Below are positions 8,195-16,131 of a stretch of DNA of 64,000 nucleotides, piece after piece. Numbering within the stretch: position 1 is the first letter of the stretch; each line of letters begins with the position of its first letter. The notes beneath the pieces are model-generated. The model had not been told where the DNA came from and ran no database searches. It saw nothing but the letters and a program-made list of their open reading frames with translations. A program made the translations under genes and the position numbers. Source of the DNA: an uncultured Lachnospiraceae bacterium (GTDB lineage Bacteria > Bacillota > Clostridia > Lachnospirales > Lachnospiraceae); assembly GCA_910584915.1 (NCBI GenBank), contig CAJUDM010000010.1, positions 57,898 to 121,897 of the forward strand, in the 5' to 3' direction.

Positions 8195-9226
8195 CTACTG
8201 ATAGACAGGCAGAAGGCTTGCACCCTGCACCGGAATCCTTCCCACGCTCACAGTTTTAGGCCACACGCGATAATACATATTGTCGATCCGCAAAAGCGTC
8301 TCCGTGCCGCGCCTTACTTCCTCCACATGGTGTCCTCTCCCCGACAAAAATTCTATCATCGCCTGCCTTCTCTGTTTTACGTCCGTTCCGAAGATCACAA
8401 AATCCACAAAGATCGCCTGTCTCCTGTCCAGAAAAGGAAACAACAGATTGATCCCTTCCAGATACGGATTTTTAAACAGTTCACGCTTCCCTTTCAAAAA
8501 GGATTTTATCATCTGCTCGATCCCTCTGTGAAACTCCTGTCCCCATATCATACTTATCTGATCTTCATCTGTCAATTCCTGCCGGCTGCCTGTTTTGTCA
8601 TCCGTTGCCTCTGACAGTTCCTGCTGGCTGCCCACGCTGTCCGCCTCCGCAGATTTCCGCCGAATGCCTGCACTTTCATCTTCCGTTTTCTCCGTGACGA
8701 ACGCCGCCATCCGCTCCCATACCCGCTCCTGTTCCCGCACTGAGAAAATATCATGCATACAGCCGCTCTCCCGGATCAGCCAAAGGAGGCAGGCGCATTC
8801 CAGCGTTATCGGTCCCTCTTCGAGTATCTCAGCGCGCAATCTTTCCACTATGGACAGATATACTCCTCTGTCACTGCGATATGATTTCAGCGAAACACTT
8901 GCCGTATAATAATTCATATCGCAGCCCAGCAGATCCGGCGCGATCTCCATTCCTCCATCGGCAAGCAACATATCCGCCGTCTCCTTCTCCACCCCGTCCA
9001 TCTCTTTCTTTTTCATACTTTTTATTGCCGCGATCCCCGTCTTAAGCCTTTCCTGAAACTCCTTCACATCGGGCATATCCTCCTGCATAAACAGCGCTTT
9101 TTCCAAAAGTTTCGCCGCCGCAATCCCCCGCACTGCCGCACATTTCGCCGTCGAACGATGGCTGCAGGAGAGGCTGTCAAGGCTGATCAGCGCAAACTGC
9201 TGAGATATGGTATATTCTTTTTTCAT
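8195..9226 (-). CDS. Hypothetical protein cotranscribed with a MerR-like regulator
   Basis: A 343-residue soluble protein of unrecognised function. It begins MKKEYTISQQFALISLDSLS and has an Ala/Leu-rich segment (AAVRGIAAAKLLEKAL) that loosely recalls GPP34-type helical proteins, a Ser/Glu/Gln-rich linker containing two QQEL/RQEL repeats near residues 200-225, and a C-terminal part with FVDFVIFG and RRQAMIEFLSGRG. I find no catalytic motif. The start at 9226 is chosen for AGAGGGA 4 nt upstream; an upstream GTG at 9265 has a poor site. The promoter-side flank is a copy of the dispersed hairpin repeat (9280-9433). Confidence 0.6.
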   Translation of the reverse strand: MKKEYTISQQFALISLDSLSCSHRSTAKCAAVRGIAAAKLLEKALFMQEDMPDVKEFQERLKTGIAAIKSMKKKEMDGVEKETADMLLADGGMEIAPDLLGCDMNYYTASVSLKSYRSDRGVYLSIVERLRAEILEEGPITLECACLLWLIRESGCMHDIFSVREQERVWERMAAFVTEKTEDESAGIRRKSAEADSVGSQQELSEATDDKTGSRQELTDEDQISMIWGQEFHRGIEQMIKSFLKGKRELFKNPYLEGINLLFPFLDRRQAIFVDFVIFGTDVKQRRQAMIEFLSGRGHHVEEVRRGTETLLRIDNMYYRVWPKTVSVGRIPVQGASLLPVYQ

Positions 9227-9279
9227 AGCTTCCCTCTCTTTCTGTTCCTCTTTCTTATTGTTCACTTTCCAGAACTTAT

Positions 9280-9433
9280 TACTGTAAAAGTCTCAACCTT
9301 TCATCAGGACTGCGCACTTGCTGCGCTGTCCGTACACGCGCCATGCAGCTTGCTGCATGTATGCATTTATGAAGTAACTAAACGCCCACTTTTATTTATG
9401 GTGGTACAATTACGGCCGTATGGGCGTTTAGTT
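9280..9433. repeat. Dispersed hairpin repeat, copy A
   Basis: The first ~95 bp (from TACTGTAAAAGTCTCAACCT) are nearly identical to a second copy at 15104-15308. The distal part is a perfect 13-bp inverted repeat: AACTAAACGCCCA at 9376-9388 and TGGGCGTTTAGTT at 9421-9433. The element has no coding capacity and looks like a MITE- or REP-type sequence. The rest of the 9227-9641 gap is AT-rich, with nothing else recognised beyond the ribosome site AGGAGGG of the gene at 9642. Confidence 0.75.
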
Positions 9434-9641
9434 TAAGTTCTCCTCTCGCAATCTCTGAGCTCTTATTGCTTACTACTTATTACTTACTACTTACGATTTA
9501 AATATAGCAAAAAAAAATCTCCCTGTCAATCTTAAATTCAAAAATGGGAAATATGAACTGTCCTGTATACTTCTACCAGCATTTGAGTTATGATTGTGGT
9601 GAATATTTGTTTGTTCCAATGCCGCATTTTAGGAGGGTGCT

Positions 9642-9989
9642 ATGTTTAATGAGATATGTATATATGAAGCAAAATTAACCAGGTTAGACGAAATTGAAGA
9701 GTTGATGAAAGAAGTAGCTGCGTTTTATTTAGAACAAGATGGAGTTATTGATGTGCATTATATAAAACGTACTCACAGACAAAAAGATTTTAATGCAGTT
9801 AAAAACGGAGAATTACCTATCCGTCTAACAAAAAATATAGGTAAGGTAACATATGTCCTATATTGGGTACTGGAAAATGAAGAAGCACATGCAAGGGTAT
9901 CTAAGCTCGGTGTAGAGAAATTTTATAAACGCTGGAATCGCTGTTTAACTACAATGCCTAAAATAATTCTAGGTGAGAATATAATCTAA
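9642..9989 (+). CDS. Small AT-rich orphan, possibly a dimeric alpha/beta-barrel (ABM-like) protein
   Basis: The 115-residue product (MFNEICIYEAKLTRLDEIEE) has an alternating pattern of short strands and helices such as VIDVHYIKRT, which weakly suggests an antibiotic-biosynthesis-monooxygenase-type ferredoxin-like fold; I cannot confirm this. The ribosome site is excellent (AGGAGGG, 4 nt spacing). The gene is clearly richer in A and T than its neighbours, is on the opposite strand to the surrounding genes and sits between two repeat-rich intergenic regions, all consistent with recent acquisition. Confidence 0.65.
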   Translation: MFNEICIYEAKLTRLDEIEELMKEVAAFYLEQDGVIDVHYIKRTHRQKDFNAVKNGELPIRLTKNIGKVTYVLYWVLENEEAHARVSKLGVEKFYKRWNRCLTTMPKIILGENII

Positions 9990-10126
9990 CTTACAATCCC
10001 AATTTACCAGGAAAAATAGCAAAGGTAGTTGAGCCAGCCTTTACGGTTCCCATTGTTCTGCTACTTTTCCCGGAGCGCCCTGTCCGCTGCCCTGCCGGGA
10101 GCACAGCGGCGCTTGAAATGTTAAGG

Positions 10127-10222
10127 CTCGACTCGCAAACGCTTCGCTGCGCCTGCATTGCAGGCGCTATGCTCTGTATCGGCACTTGAAAAACAGTGAT
10201 CTCGACTCGCAAACGCTTCGCT
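10127..10222. repeat. Duplicated 22-bp segment within degenerate repeats
   Basis: An identical 22-bp segment starting CTCGACTCGCAAACGCTTCG occurs at 10127-10148 and 10201-10222. Around it CTTGAAA(AAACAG) recurs at about 10113, 10182 and 10234, giving about three imperfect units. This fills most of the 266-bp gap between the genes at 9642 and 10256 and appears non-coding. Confidence 0.6.
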
Positions 10223-10255
10223 TTTTGCTCGTAGCGCCGCTTGAAAAACAGCGGC

Positions 10256-11620
10256 TTAGTTTTTAAAGCTGTGGATCGGGGCGGGGATTCTGCCGCCTCT
10301 GTTCACAAAGTTCTCGCATCCGAAGGAATTGACCGGCATGATCGGCGCGTGCCCGAGAAGTCCGCCGAACTCCACGTTCTCCCCCACGCCTTTCCCGATC
10401 ACCGGTATGATCCTGACTGCCGTGGTCTTCTGGTTCACCATGCCGATCGCCATCTCATCCGCGATGATCCCCGCGATCGTCTCCTCCTTCGTGTCGCCGG
10501 GAACTGCTATCATGTCAAGCCCCACGGAGCAGACACAGGTCATCGCCTCCAGTTTTTCCAGCGTGAGCGCCCCTGCCTGCACCGCGTCGATCATGCCCTG
10601 ATCCTCGCTGACCGGTATAAAGGCGCCGGAAAGCCCGCCCACATAGGAGGACGCCATAACGCCGCCCTTTTTCACCTGATCATTTAACAGCGCGAGAGCC
10701 GCCGTGGTTCCCGGCGCCCCCGCCCTATCGAGCCCGATCTCACAGAGGATATCCGCCACGGAGTCCCCGATTGCCGGCGTCGGCGCAAGCGACAGATCCA
10801 CGATGCCGAAGGGCACCTGCATCCGCCTCGACGCCTCCTTCGCCACAAGCTGTCCCACTCTCGTCACCTTGAACGCCGTCTTTTTGATGGTCTCACAGAG
10901 CACCTCAAAACTCTCGCCCCGCACTTTCTCCAGCGCGGTCTTCACAACGCCGGGACCGCTGACGCCCACATTGATGATCTCATCCGCCTCCGTCACGCCG
11001 TGGAAAGCCCCCGCCATGAAGGGATTGTCATCAGGCGCGTTGCAGAACACCACCAGCTTCGTACAGCCCATGGAATCCCGCTCTTTTGTCAGGTGCGCCG
11101 CCCTCTTGATGATACCGCCCATCATGCGCACCGCGTCCATATTGATACCTGTGCGGGTGGAACCCAGATTGACGCTGCTGCACACCCGCTCCGTACAGGC
11201 GAGCGCCTCAGGTATGGATTCCATAAGCAGCCTGTCCGCCTTCGTCATCCCTTTTGCCACCAGCGCGGAATAGCCGCCGATAAAGTTGACGCCCACCTCA
11301 TGCGCCGCCCGATCCAGAACCCTCGCAATGGAAACAAAATCCGCAGGCGTCTTACAGCAGGCGCCGCCCACCAGCGCGATGGGAGTAAGGGATATCCTCT
11401 TGTTGACGATGGGAATACCAAACTCCCTGGATATCTCCTCGCCCGTCTGCACCAGATTCCCCGCTTTCTCTTTGATCTTGCGGTAGATCTTCTCCCTGCA
11501 CTTCTCCAGATCCGCATCGATACAGTCCAGAAGACTGATGCCCAGCGTGATCGTGCGGACGTCCAGATTCTCTTTATCTATCATCTCATTGGTCTCTGCC
11601 ACTTCAAAAAAATTGATCAT
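10256..11620 (-). CDS. PFL family protein (DUF711, UPF0210)
   Basis: A 454-residue protein matching the conserved UPF0210/DUF711 family along its length (ITLGISLLDCIDAD, VGGACCKTPADF, NVGVSGPGVVKTALE, and GSMA-type glycine-rich stretches near the C-terminus). Structures of the family resemble pyruvate-formate-lyase-like barrels, but the biochemical role is not established to my knowledge. The partner gene in most genomes is the ACT-domain protein UPF0237, which here lies at 13453-13725 on the same strand but is separated by a chemotaxis receptor gene. GGAGGGAACG precedes the start. Confidence 0.9.
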   Translation of the reverse strand: MINFFEVAETNEMIDKENLDVRTITLGISLLDCIDADLEKCREKIYRKIKEKAGNLVQTGEEISREFGIPIVNKRISLTPIALVGGACCKTPADFVSIARVLDRAAHEVGVNFIGGYSALVAKGMTKADRLLMESIPEALACTERVCSSVNLGSTRTGINMDAVRMMGGIIKRAAHLTKERDSMGCTKLVVFCNAPDDNPFMAGAFHGVTEADEIINVGVSGPGVVKTALEKVRGESFEVLCETIKKTAFKVTRVGQLVAKEASRRMQVPFGIVDLSLAPTPAIGDSVADILCEIGLDRAGAPGTTAALALLNDQVKKGGVMASSYVGGLSGAFIPVSEDQGMIDAVQAGALTLEKLEAMTCVCSVGLDMIAVPGDTKEETIAGIIADEMAIGMVNQKTTAVRIIPVIGKGVGENVEFGGLLGHAPIMPVNSFGCENFVNRGGRIPAPIHSFKN

Positions 11621-11687
11621 CGTTCCCTCCTCGGAAAATTTTTGTTGAAATAATTATATACCAAAAGCCCTTTTCCTGTCTTATCCT

Positions 11688-13376
11688 TTATTTCAACTTA
11701 AACCTTTCTACCAGTCCCCTCATAAGCTGTGACTGGCTGGACAACTCTTCGCTTGCGGCCGCGCTTTCCTCCGCGGTCGCTGAGTTTGTCTGCACAACAC
11801 TTGAAATCTGATCGATCCCTGTCATGATCTGGGAAATGGATTCAGCCTGATCGTTGCTGGCATCCGAGATCTGTCCAATAACATCCGCCATTTCGTTTAC
11901 GCCATTCAATGCCTGCTGCAGAGACTGCGCCGTATCGTCAACGATCTTCGTTCCGTTTTCCACTACCTTCAGAGAATTTGCAATCAGAATCGAGATGTTT
12001 TTGGAAGCCTCTGCACTTTTATTCGCCAGATTGCGGACTTCCTCGGCCACTATGGCAAATCCCTTTCCGGCAGTGCCTGCGCGGGCAGCTTCTACAGCGG
12101 CGTTAAGCGCAAGGATATTGGTCTGGGAAACAATGTCTTCCATCGTCTTAATAATCTTGCCGATCTCTTTGGAACCGGTACTGATGTCATTCATCGCCTG
12201 TATCATCTGCTGCATTTTTTTGTTGCTCTCATCCATTTCCGTACTGATATGCCCCGCCGCCTCATTGGCCTGCCGTGCATTGGCTGCGGTCTGCTTTACT
12301 TTGTCAGAGATCATATCCATGGTGGCGGCGAGTTCCTGCACAGAACTTGCCTGTTGCGTCGCTCCCTGAGCCAGGTCCTGAGCGCCCTCAGATAGCTGCT
12401 CCGCTCCGCCTGCAACCTGAGCGGAACTCTGGCTGATCTGCTGCATCGTATCATTGAGTTTTTCCGCAATGCCCCGGAAAGAAACCAAAAGCGGCGCAAA
12501 GGCGCCGGTATATTCTTCTTCACAAACAGAATCCACCGTAAAATCCCCCTCTGCCATCCTGGCCAGGAATTTATTCTCATCGTCGATAATCACCTGAAGT
12601 TTATGGATCAGCCTGCCTACCTGCACGGCGAGCACGCCCAACTCATCCTCAGACATATAGGAAATTTTTACATCCAGATCACCTTCTGCCATTTTTATGG
12701 CGGCATCCGCGATTTCGGAAACAGGTGTCTTAATCAGACGCACTACTACAAATGAGAAATAGACCCCCAAAAGGATCGCGGCGATGATAACTGCCAGCAT
12801 AATGACGATGGCAATTCTATAAAGAAAAAAGCTTTCCTCTGTGGCATCTTCACTGCCTTCCGTATTATAGACAATAATATCATTAAATGCACTGTTTAAT
12901 GAATTGTAAAGATCTACGCATTCACCTTCCAAAATAGCGCGTGCCTCCTCCGTGCTGCCCTGTCTGGCCAATGCCATCATCTCTTCATCCGCCTGATCAT
13001 ACTGCTTCCAGATATTCATGGCATTATTATAAAAATCCAATTCTTCTTCATCAATCATTTCCCCATATTCAGCCAGAAGAGTATTCATATCTTCCTTTTC
13101 GCTTTGAAGGTACTGAAGGCTGGATTTCTTCACCTCTTCGGAAATTGCGGTAAGATACCCCAGTTCATTGAGACGGATATTGGAAATCGTAGTGCTCATA
13201 TCCCTTGCTACATTGATGCTTGGAAGCCAGCTTGTTGATATATCGCTTGCCATACTGTTCATACGGCCCATAAGAATAAATGACATCCCACCGATAATCA
13301 GTAAGCCGAGCAGTGCGACTCCTATAAGAACGTAAAGTTTCAGTCTGATTTTCAGATTTCGTATGTAGTTAACCAT
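11688..13376 (-). CDS. Methyl-accepting chemotaxis protein with four-helix-bundle sensor
   Basis: A 562-residue transducer. Membrane segment 1 is near residues 14-36, then comes an extracellular, mainly helical sensor of about 150 residues (4HB_MCP type), and membrane segment 2 near 186-208. A HAMP region and a second HAMP-like stretch follow, then the cytoplasmic signalling domain with the conserved hairpin tip (ILALNAAVEAARAGTAGKGFA, about 425-445) that contacts CheA/CheW. No C-terminal CheR-binding pentapeptide is seen. Start 13376 is preferred because GGAGGA lies 10 nt upstream; the ATG at 13394 overlaps that site. No other chemotaxis gene is in the window. It interrupts the usual UPF0237-UPF0210 pair. 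Ligand unknown. Confidence 0.9.
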   Translation of the reverse strand: MVNYIRNLKIRLKLYVLIGVALLGLLIIGGMSFILMGRMNSMASDISTSWLPSINVARDMSTTISNIRLNELGYLTAISEEVKKSSLQYLQSEKEDMNTLLAEYGEMIDEEELDFYNNAMNIWKQYDQADEEMMALARQGSTEEARAILEGECVDLYNSLNSAFNDIIVYNTEGSEDATEESFFLYRIAIVIMLAVIIAAILLGVYFSFVVVRLIKTPVSEIADAAIKMAEGDLDVKISYMSEDELGVLAVQVGRLIHKLQVIIDDENKFLARMAEGDFTVDSVCEEEYTGAFAPLLVSFRGIAEKLNDTMQQISQSSAQVAGGAEQLSEGAQDLAQGATQQASSVQELAATMDMISDKVKQTAANARQANEAAGHISTEMDESNKKMQQMIQAMNDISTGSKEIGKIIKTMEDIVSQTNILALNAAVEAARAGTAGKGFAIVAEEVRNLANKSAEASKNISILIANSLKVVENGTKIVDDTAQSLQQALNGVNEMADVIGQISDASNDQAESISQIMTGIDQISSVVQTNSATAEESAAASEELSSQSQLMRGLVERFKLK

Positions 13377-13452
13377 ATTTGTGATCTCCTCCATTATTCT
13401 GTTACCCGTAAGCGCCGGTTGTGAAAAAATGCCGAAAAAGAACTATCGTTTA

Positions 13453-13725
13453 TTAAATCCTGTGCATCATATCAAAAATCTCTTCCTTCTGGCACTTGAT
13501 GACCACGCCGATTTCTTCGCCGAGCGCCTTTAACTCCTCCGAGATTTCCGCCGATTTTTTGGAAGCCCCGGCGGTATCCACTATCATCATCATATTGAAA
13601 TACCCCTGCACGATGGTCTGGGAGATATCCAGGATATTGATCCCGTTCTCCGCCAGATAAGTGCATACCTTCGCGATAATGCCTACGGTGTCTTTTCCTA
13701 CTACTGTAATGATCGTCTTTTTCAT
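13453..13725 (-). CDS. ACT domain-containing protein (UPF0237)
   Basis: A 90-residue single-ACT-domain protein beginning MKKTIITVVGKDTVGIIAKV, with the beta-alpha-beta-beta-alpha-beta pattern and the ligand-type loop GKDTVGI. UPF0237 proteins usually precede a UPF0210 gene in one operon and are thought to act with it; the amino-acid ligand is unknown. AGGAGAAAGGTT precedes the start. A promoter with an overlapping palindrome lies 40 bp upstream. The chemotaxis receptor gene follows after 76 bp. Confidence 0.88.
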   Translation of the reverse strand: MKKTIITVVGKDTVGIIAKVCTYLAENGINILDISQTIVQGYFNMMMIVDTAGASKKSAEISEELKALGEEIGVVIKCQKEEIFDMMHRI

Positions 13726-13749
13726 AACCTTTCTCCTCTTCTTATAAAT

Positions 13750-13793
13750 ATACTTTATTGTGTATATAATAAAGTATTGTATTTCATTATCAA
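13750..13793 (-). promoter_or_regulatory. Promoter with overlapping 10-bp inverted repeat, upstream of UPF0237
   Basis: On the minus strand TTGATA (13788-13793) is followed 17 bp later by ATTATA (13765-13770). ATACTTTATT (13750-13759) and AATAAAGTAT (13768-13777) form a perfect inverted repeat around the -10 box and start point, a typical operator position. Regulator unknown. Confidence 0.55.
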
Positions 13794-13803
13794 ACTCCTG
13801 TTT

Positions 13804-14121
13804 TTAATCCATGCTATAAAAGCATTCTTCCCATACTTTATCAAAGGCCTCTTTATCAATCAGGCTCGCATGAAATCCTTCTCCCCATATACCGGCATTT
13901 AACTCTTCCACTGTCGGAATGGGGGTTATTTCTATAGCCCCTTCGTAAAGATCATCTATATTCTTTGTTGTCCCATCCGCAAAAATATCGATTGATCTGA
14001 TCCCTGACCGCTCATCATCTGTATTTACCTCATAGAAAATGATCACCGGTTCCTCGTCCAGTTCATGATTCCAAAACAATTTTATGTATTCCATAATCTC
14101 CCGGCAATCACCATCCATCAC
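13804..14121 (-). CDS. DUF6881-like small protein
   Basis: A 105-residue protein whose core, MEYIKLFWNHELDEEPVIIF followed by SIDIFADG, matches my recollection of the DUF6881 pattern (Y-I-K-x-x-W-x-H...E-P...F-x-D-G). Many members sit near polymorphic-toxin immunity genes, but their function is not established. The GTG start overlaps the stop of the preceding gene, indicating translational coupling; an internal ATG at the MEYIKLFW position is possible. No toxin gene is visible nearby. Confidence 0.6.
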   Translation of the reverse strand: MMDGDCREIMEYIKLFWNHELDEEPVIIFYEVNTDDERSGIRSIDIFADGTTKNIDDLYEGAIEITPIPTVEELNAGIWGEGFHASLIDKEAFDKVWEECFYSMD

Positions 14122-14741
14122 ATCACATGCAGATCATAAAATGACAGCGTCATATTTTTCTCGTCCAGCTTCTTTATATGAAATATCGCTGTCAGATCAC
14201 TCCTTTCACCGTTTAAAGGCACATCGTCATAGTGCACATATCCTATGATATTCCCATAATCCGTCCCTGTCAGGCATCGCATCCTCGCACCTTCCTCAGT
14301 CACTGTCTCATAATCGATATCAATATGCATCAAAATCTCATCCCGCTCAGGATTCTCCAGAAGCGAAGTTATTTTATAGTCGCTTGAACCAAACTCCCTC
14401 TCCGCTTCCTCCCTCGTATATCCCGGGCACCCGTAGCCGTATACGGCGGACTCCAGCAATTCCGGGGTCCAATCCAGCTCATGGTTATACTGCTGGAACA
14501 TTTCAAGCGCTTCTTCATAGTTCTCTTTTGCCAGGAGTTCCGTCCACTCGATCAGCAATTTTATGATCTCCGCATTTTCCGCCCCCAGCGGCAGCATCCG
14601 TAATCCCCGCTTTTGTTCCCCGCCGGATGGAATTTCATAACCGGACAGCTTTTCAAGCTCGCGCCTTTTAAGTTCATCCCGCTTCCGTTTTTCTTCCTGC
14701 CATGCCATGCGCCGCTGTTCCAGCATACTTTTTTCTTCCAT
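14118..14741 (-). CDS. Hypothetical protein coupled to the DUF6881-like gene
   Basis: A 207-residue soluble protein that I do not recognise. Residues 1-30 are a charged helix (WQEEKRKRDELKRRELEKL). The remainder mixes acidic helices (ELLAKENYEEALEMFQQYNH) with a beta-rich C-terminus (YETVTEEGARMRCLTGTDYG, TLSFYDLHVM). GGGAG lies 6 nt before the start. It overlaps the downstream DUF6881-like gene by 4 nt, so the two form a pair. A role as an immunity-type or housekeeping partner is speculation from context. Confidence 0.6.
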   Translation of the reverse strand: MEEKSMLEQRRMAWQEEKRKRDELKRRELEKLSGYEIPSGGEQKRGLRMLPLGAENAEIIKLLIEWTELLAKENYEEALEMFQQYNHELDWTPELLESAVYGYGCPGYTREEAEREFGSSDYKITSLLENPERDEILMHIDIDYETVTEEGARMRCLTGTDYGNIIGYVHYDDVPLNGERSDLTAIFHIKKLDEKNMTLSFYDLHVM

Positions 14742-14815
14742 TTTGCGCTCCCGTAGTCTTTTCCACTATAATTATCTTCTGCCATGCCCTGACATTACGT
14801 AAACTTCAGTTCCTG

Positions 14816-15073
14816 TTACCGCTTCAAAAAATCACTGAATTCCTTCAATTCTTTTTTCTTCTCCTCCGGAAGGCTGTTGAATTCCGTATTTTGAATCGCC
14901 CCCTCCAGCGCATACAAATGTACCAGGCAGACATTCGGGTATGCCGCCTTCAATTTGAAAAACGCCTGTTTTGAGCCGAGCTCCATCAGTTTTTCGGGCG
15001 AATCGATTCCCACCGTCGTCAGCTTTTTTGCCATCTCACCGCCGATATTTATCATAGCCTTTAATTCTGACAT
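14816..15073 (-). CDS. TfoX C-terminal domain protein
   Basis: An 85-residue protein, MSELKAMINIGGEMAKKL followed by GIDSPEKLMELGSKQAF, matching the TfoX C-terminal domain, a helix-hairpin-helix-like fold found alone in many Firmicutes. In Haemophilus TfoX regulates competence; stand-alone C-terminal domains have no proven role. Start 15073 is chosen for AGAGGACCGGG just upstream. The extra 18 codons to 15127 would run into the dispersed repeat copy B, whose edge lies about 30 bp upstream of the start. Confidence 0.85.
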   Translation of the reverse strand: MSELKAMINIGGEMAKKLTTVGIDSPEKLMELGSKQAFFKLKAAYPNVCLVHLYALEGAIQNTEFNSLPEEKKKELKEFSDFLKR

Positions 15074-15103
15074 TTCCCGGTCCTCTTTTTCCTCTATAAA
15101 TTT

Positions 15104-15308
15104 TACTGTAAAAGTCTCAACCTTCAATCAGGACTGCGCACTTGCTGCGCTGTCCGTACACGCGCCATGCATATTATGAAGTAACTAAACGCCCGCTTTT
15201 ATTCCCGCGGGCAACGAGCCAGACAGCCGTGCTTAAAGCCAAACTTTGGTTGACTTGGATATATTGGCGACTGCCGCGTGGGTGCATTTCTGCTGCATGG
15301 GCGTTTAG
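15104..15308. repeat. Dispersed hairpin repeat, copy B
   Basis: It begins TACTGTAAAAGTCTCAACCT like copy A (9280) and is nearly identical for about 75-100 bp. AACTAAACGCCC (15183-15194) is then matched by the inverted GGGCGTTTAG at 15299-15308. The interval between the arms is longer than in copy A and unrelated in sequence. The right arm contains the TAA stop codon of the WalJ-type gene (15305-15307), so the element abuts or defines the end of that gene. Confidence 0.75.
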
Positions 15309-16102
15309 ATACAGATCACTTCCGAAGGCTCGCTCCTTCTCGCCACATACAGAGGAAAATCCCCGCCTTTATACGGCAGTTCCGACATCGTCACCTCCGC
15401 CCGCACCGTCTCGTAGGCGAGCTCCGGCAGATTGTTCTCCTTACTCAGGTGGGAGAGCACGATCGCCTTCAGGTTATCGTGCAGGATCCGGCACAAAAGC
15501 TGCCCTGACGCCTCGTTGGAGAGATGTCCCCGCTCTCCCATGATCCGGCGCTTCAGCGGATAGGGATACGGTCCCACCTCCAGCATATTGACATCGTGGT
15601 TCGCCTCCAGAAACAGGATATCCATATCTTTCAGATGTTCCACGGTATAATCATTGTAAACGCCCAGGTCTGTCACCACAGCGCCTTTTTGCTTTCCATG
15701 GCTGATCTTATAAGCCACCGGTTCCGCCGCGTCGTGGCTGATACGGATCGGCGTGACCGCCATATCTTTCACCGAGTATTTCCGGTCGGGCTCCACCACC
15801 TGAAAGAGCGCCTCATCGACAACGCCGATGTGACTGTCGCTCAGAATCCCTCTCTTTGTCCCCTCCGTGCAATAGATCGGTATCTCATACTTTCTGGAGA
15901 GCACGCCGAGCCCCTGAATATGGTCCGCATGTTCATGGGTGATAAAGATCCCGTCAATGTCCCGCATGGACAGATTCAGCCCCGCAAGCCCTTTCTCCGT
16001 TCTTTTTCCGCTGATCCCCGTATCGATCAGAAGATGGGTGCTCTCGGAACCCGCATAAATACAATTGCCGCTGCTCCCGCTGGCAATACTGCACATTCTC
16101 AT
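15305..16102 (-). CDS. walJ: MBL-fold metallo-hydrolase, WalJ/YycJ type
   Basis: A 265-residue metallo-beta-lactamase-fold protein. MRMCSIASGSSGNC and LLIDTGISGK open it as in the YycJ/WalJ branch, the metal motif is THEHADH (residues 55-61), further ligands are in ISHDAAEPV and VVTDLG, and the C-terminal VLSHLSKENN provides the last histidine. B. subtilis WalJ is a putative nuclease linked to cell-wall/division coordination and DNA repair. Length is normal, so the nearby repeat did not obviously truncate it. It lies 29 bp after the FtsA-like gene, a neighbour order that fits cotranscription with FtsA-like and coaE. Confidence 0.88.
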   Translation of the reverse strand: MRMCSIASGSSGNCIYAGSESTHLLIDTGISGKRTEKGLAGLNLSMRDIDGIFITHEHADHIQGLGVLSRKYEIPIYCTEGTKRGILSDSHIGVVDEALFQVVEPDRKYSVKDMAVTPIRISHDAAEPVAYKISHGKQKGAVVTDLGVYNDYTVEHLKDMDILFLEANHDVNMLEVGPYPYPLKRRIMGERGHLSNEASGQLLCRILHDNLKAIVLSHLSKENNLPELAYETVRAEVTMSELPYKGGDFPLYVARRSEPSEVICI

Positions 16103-16131
16103 CTGTATTCCTCACGCTGTCTGCTTTTTTC

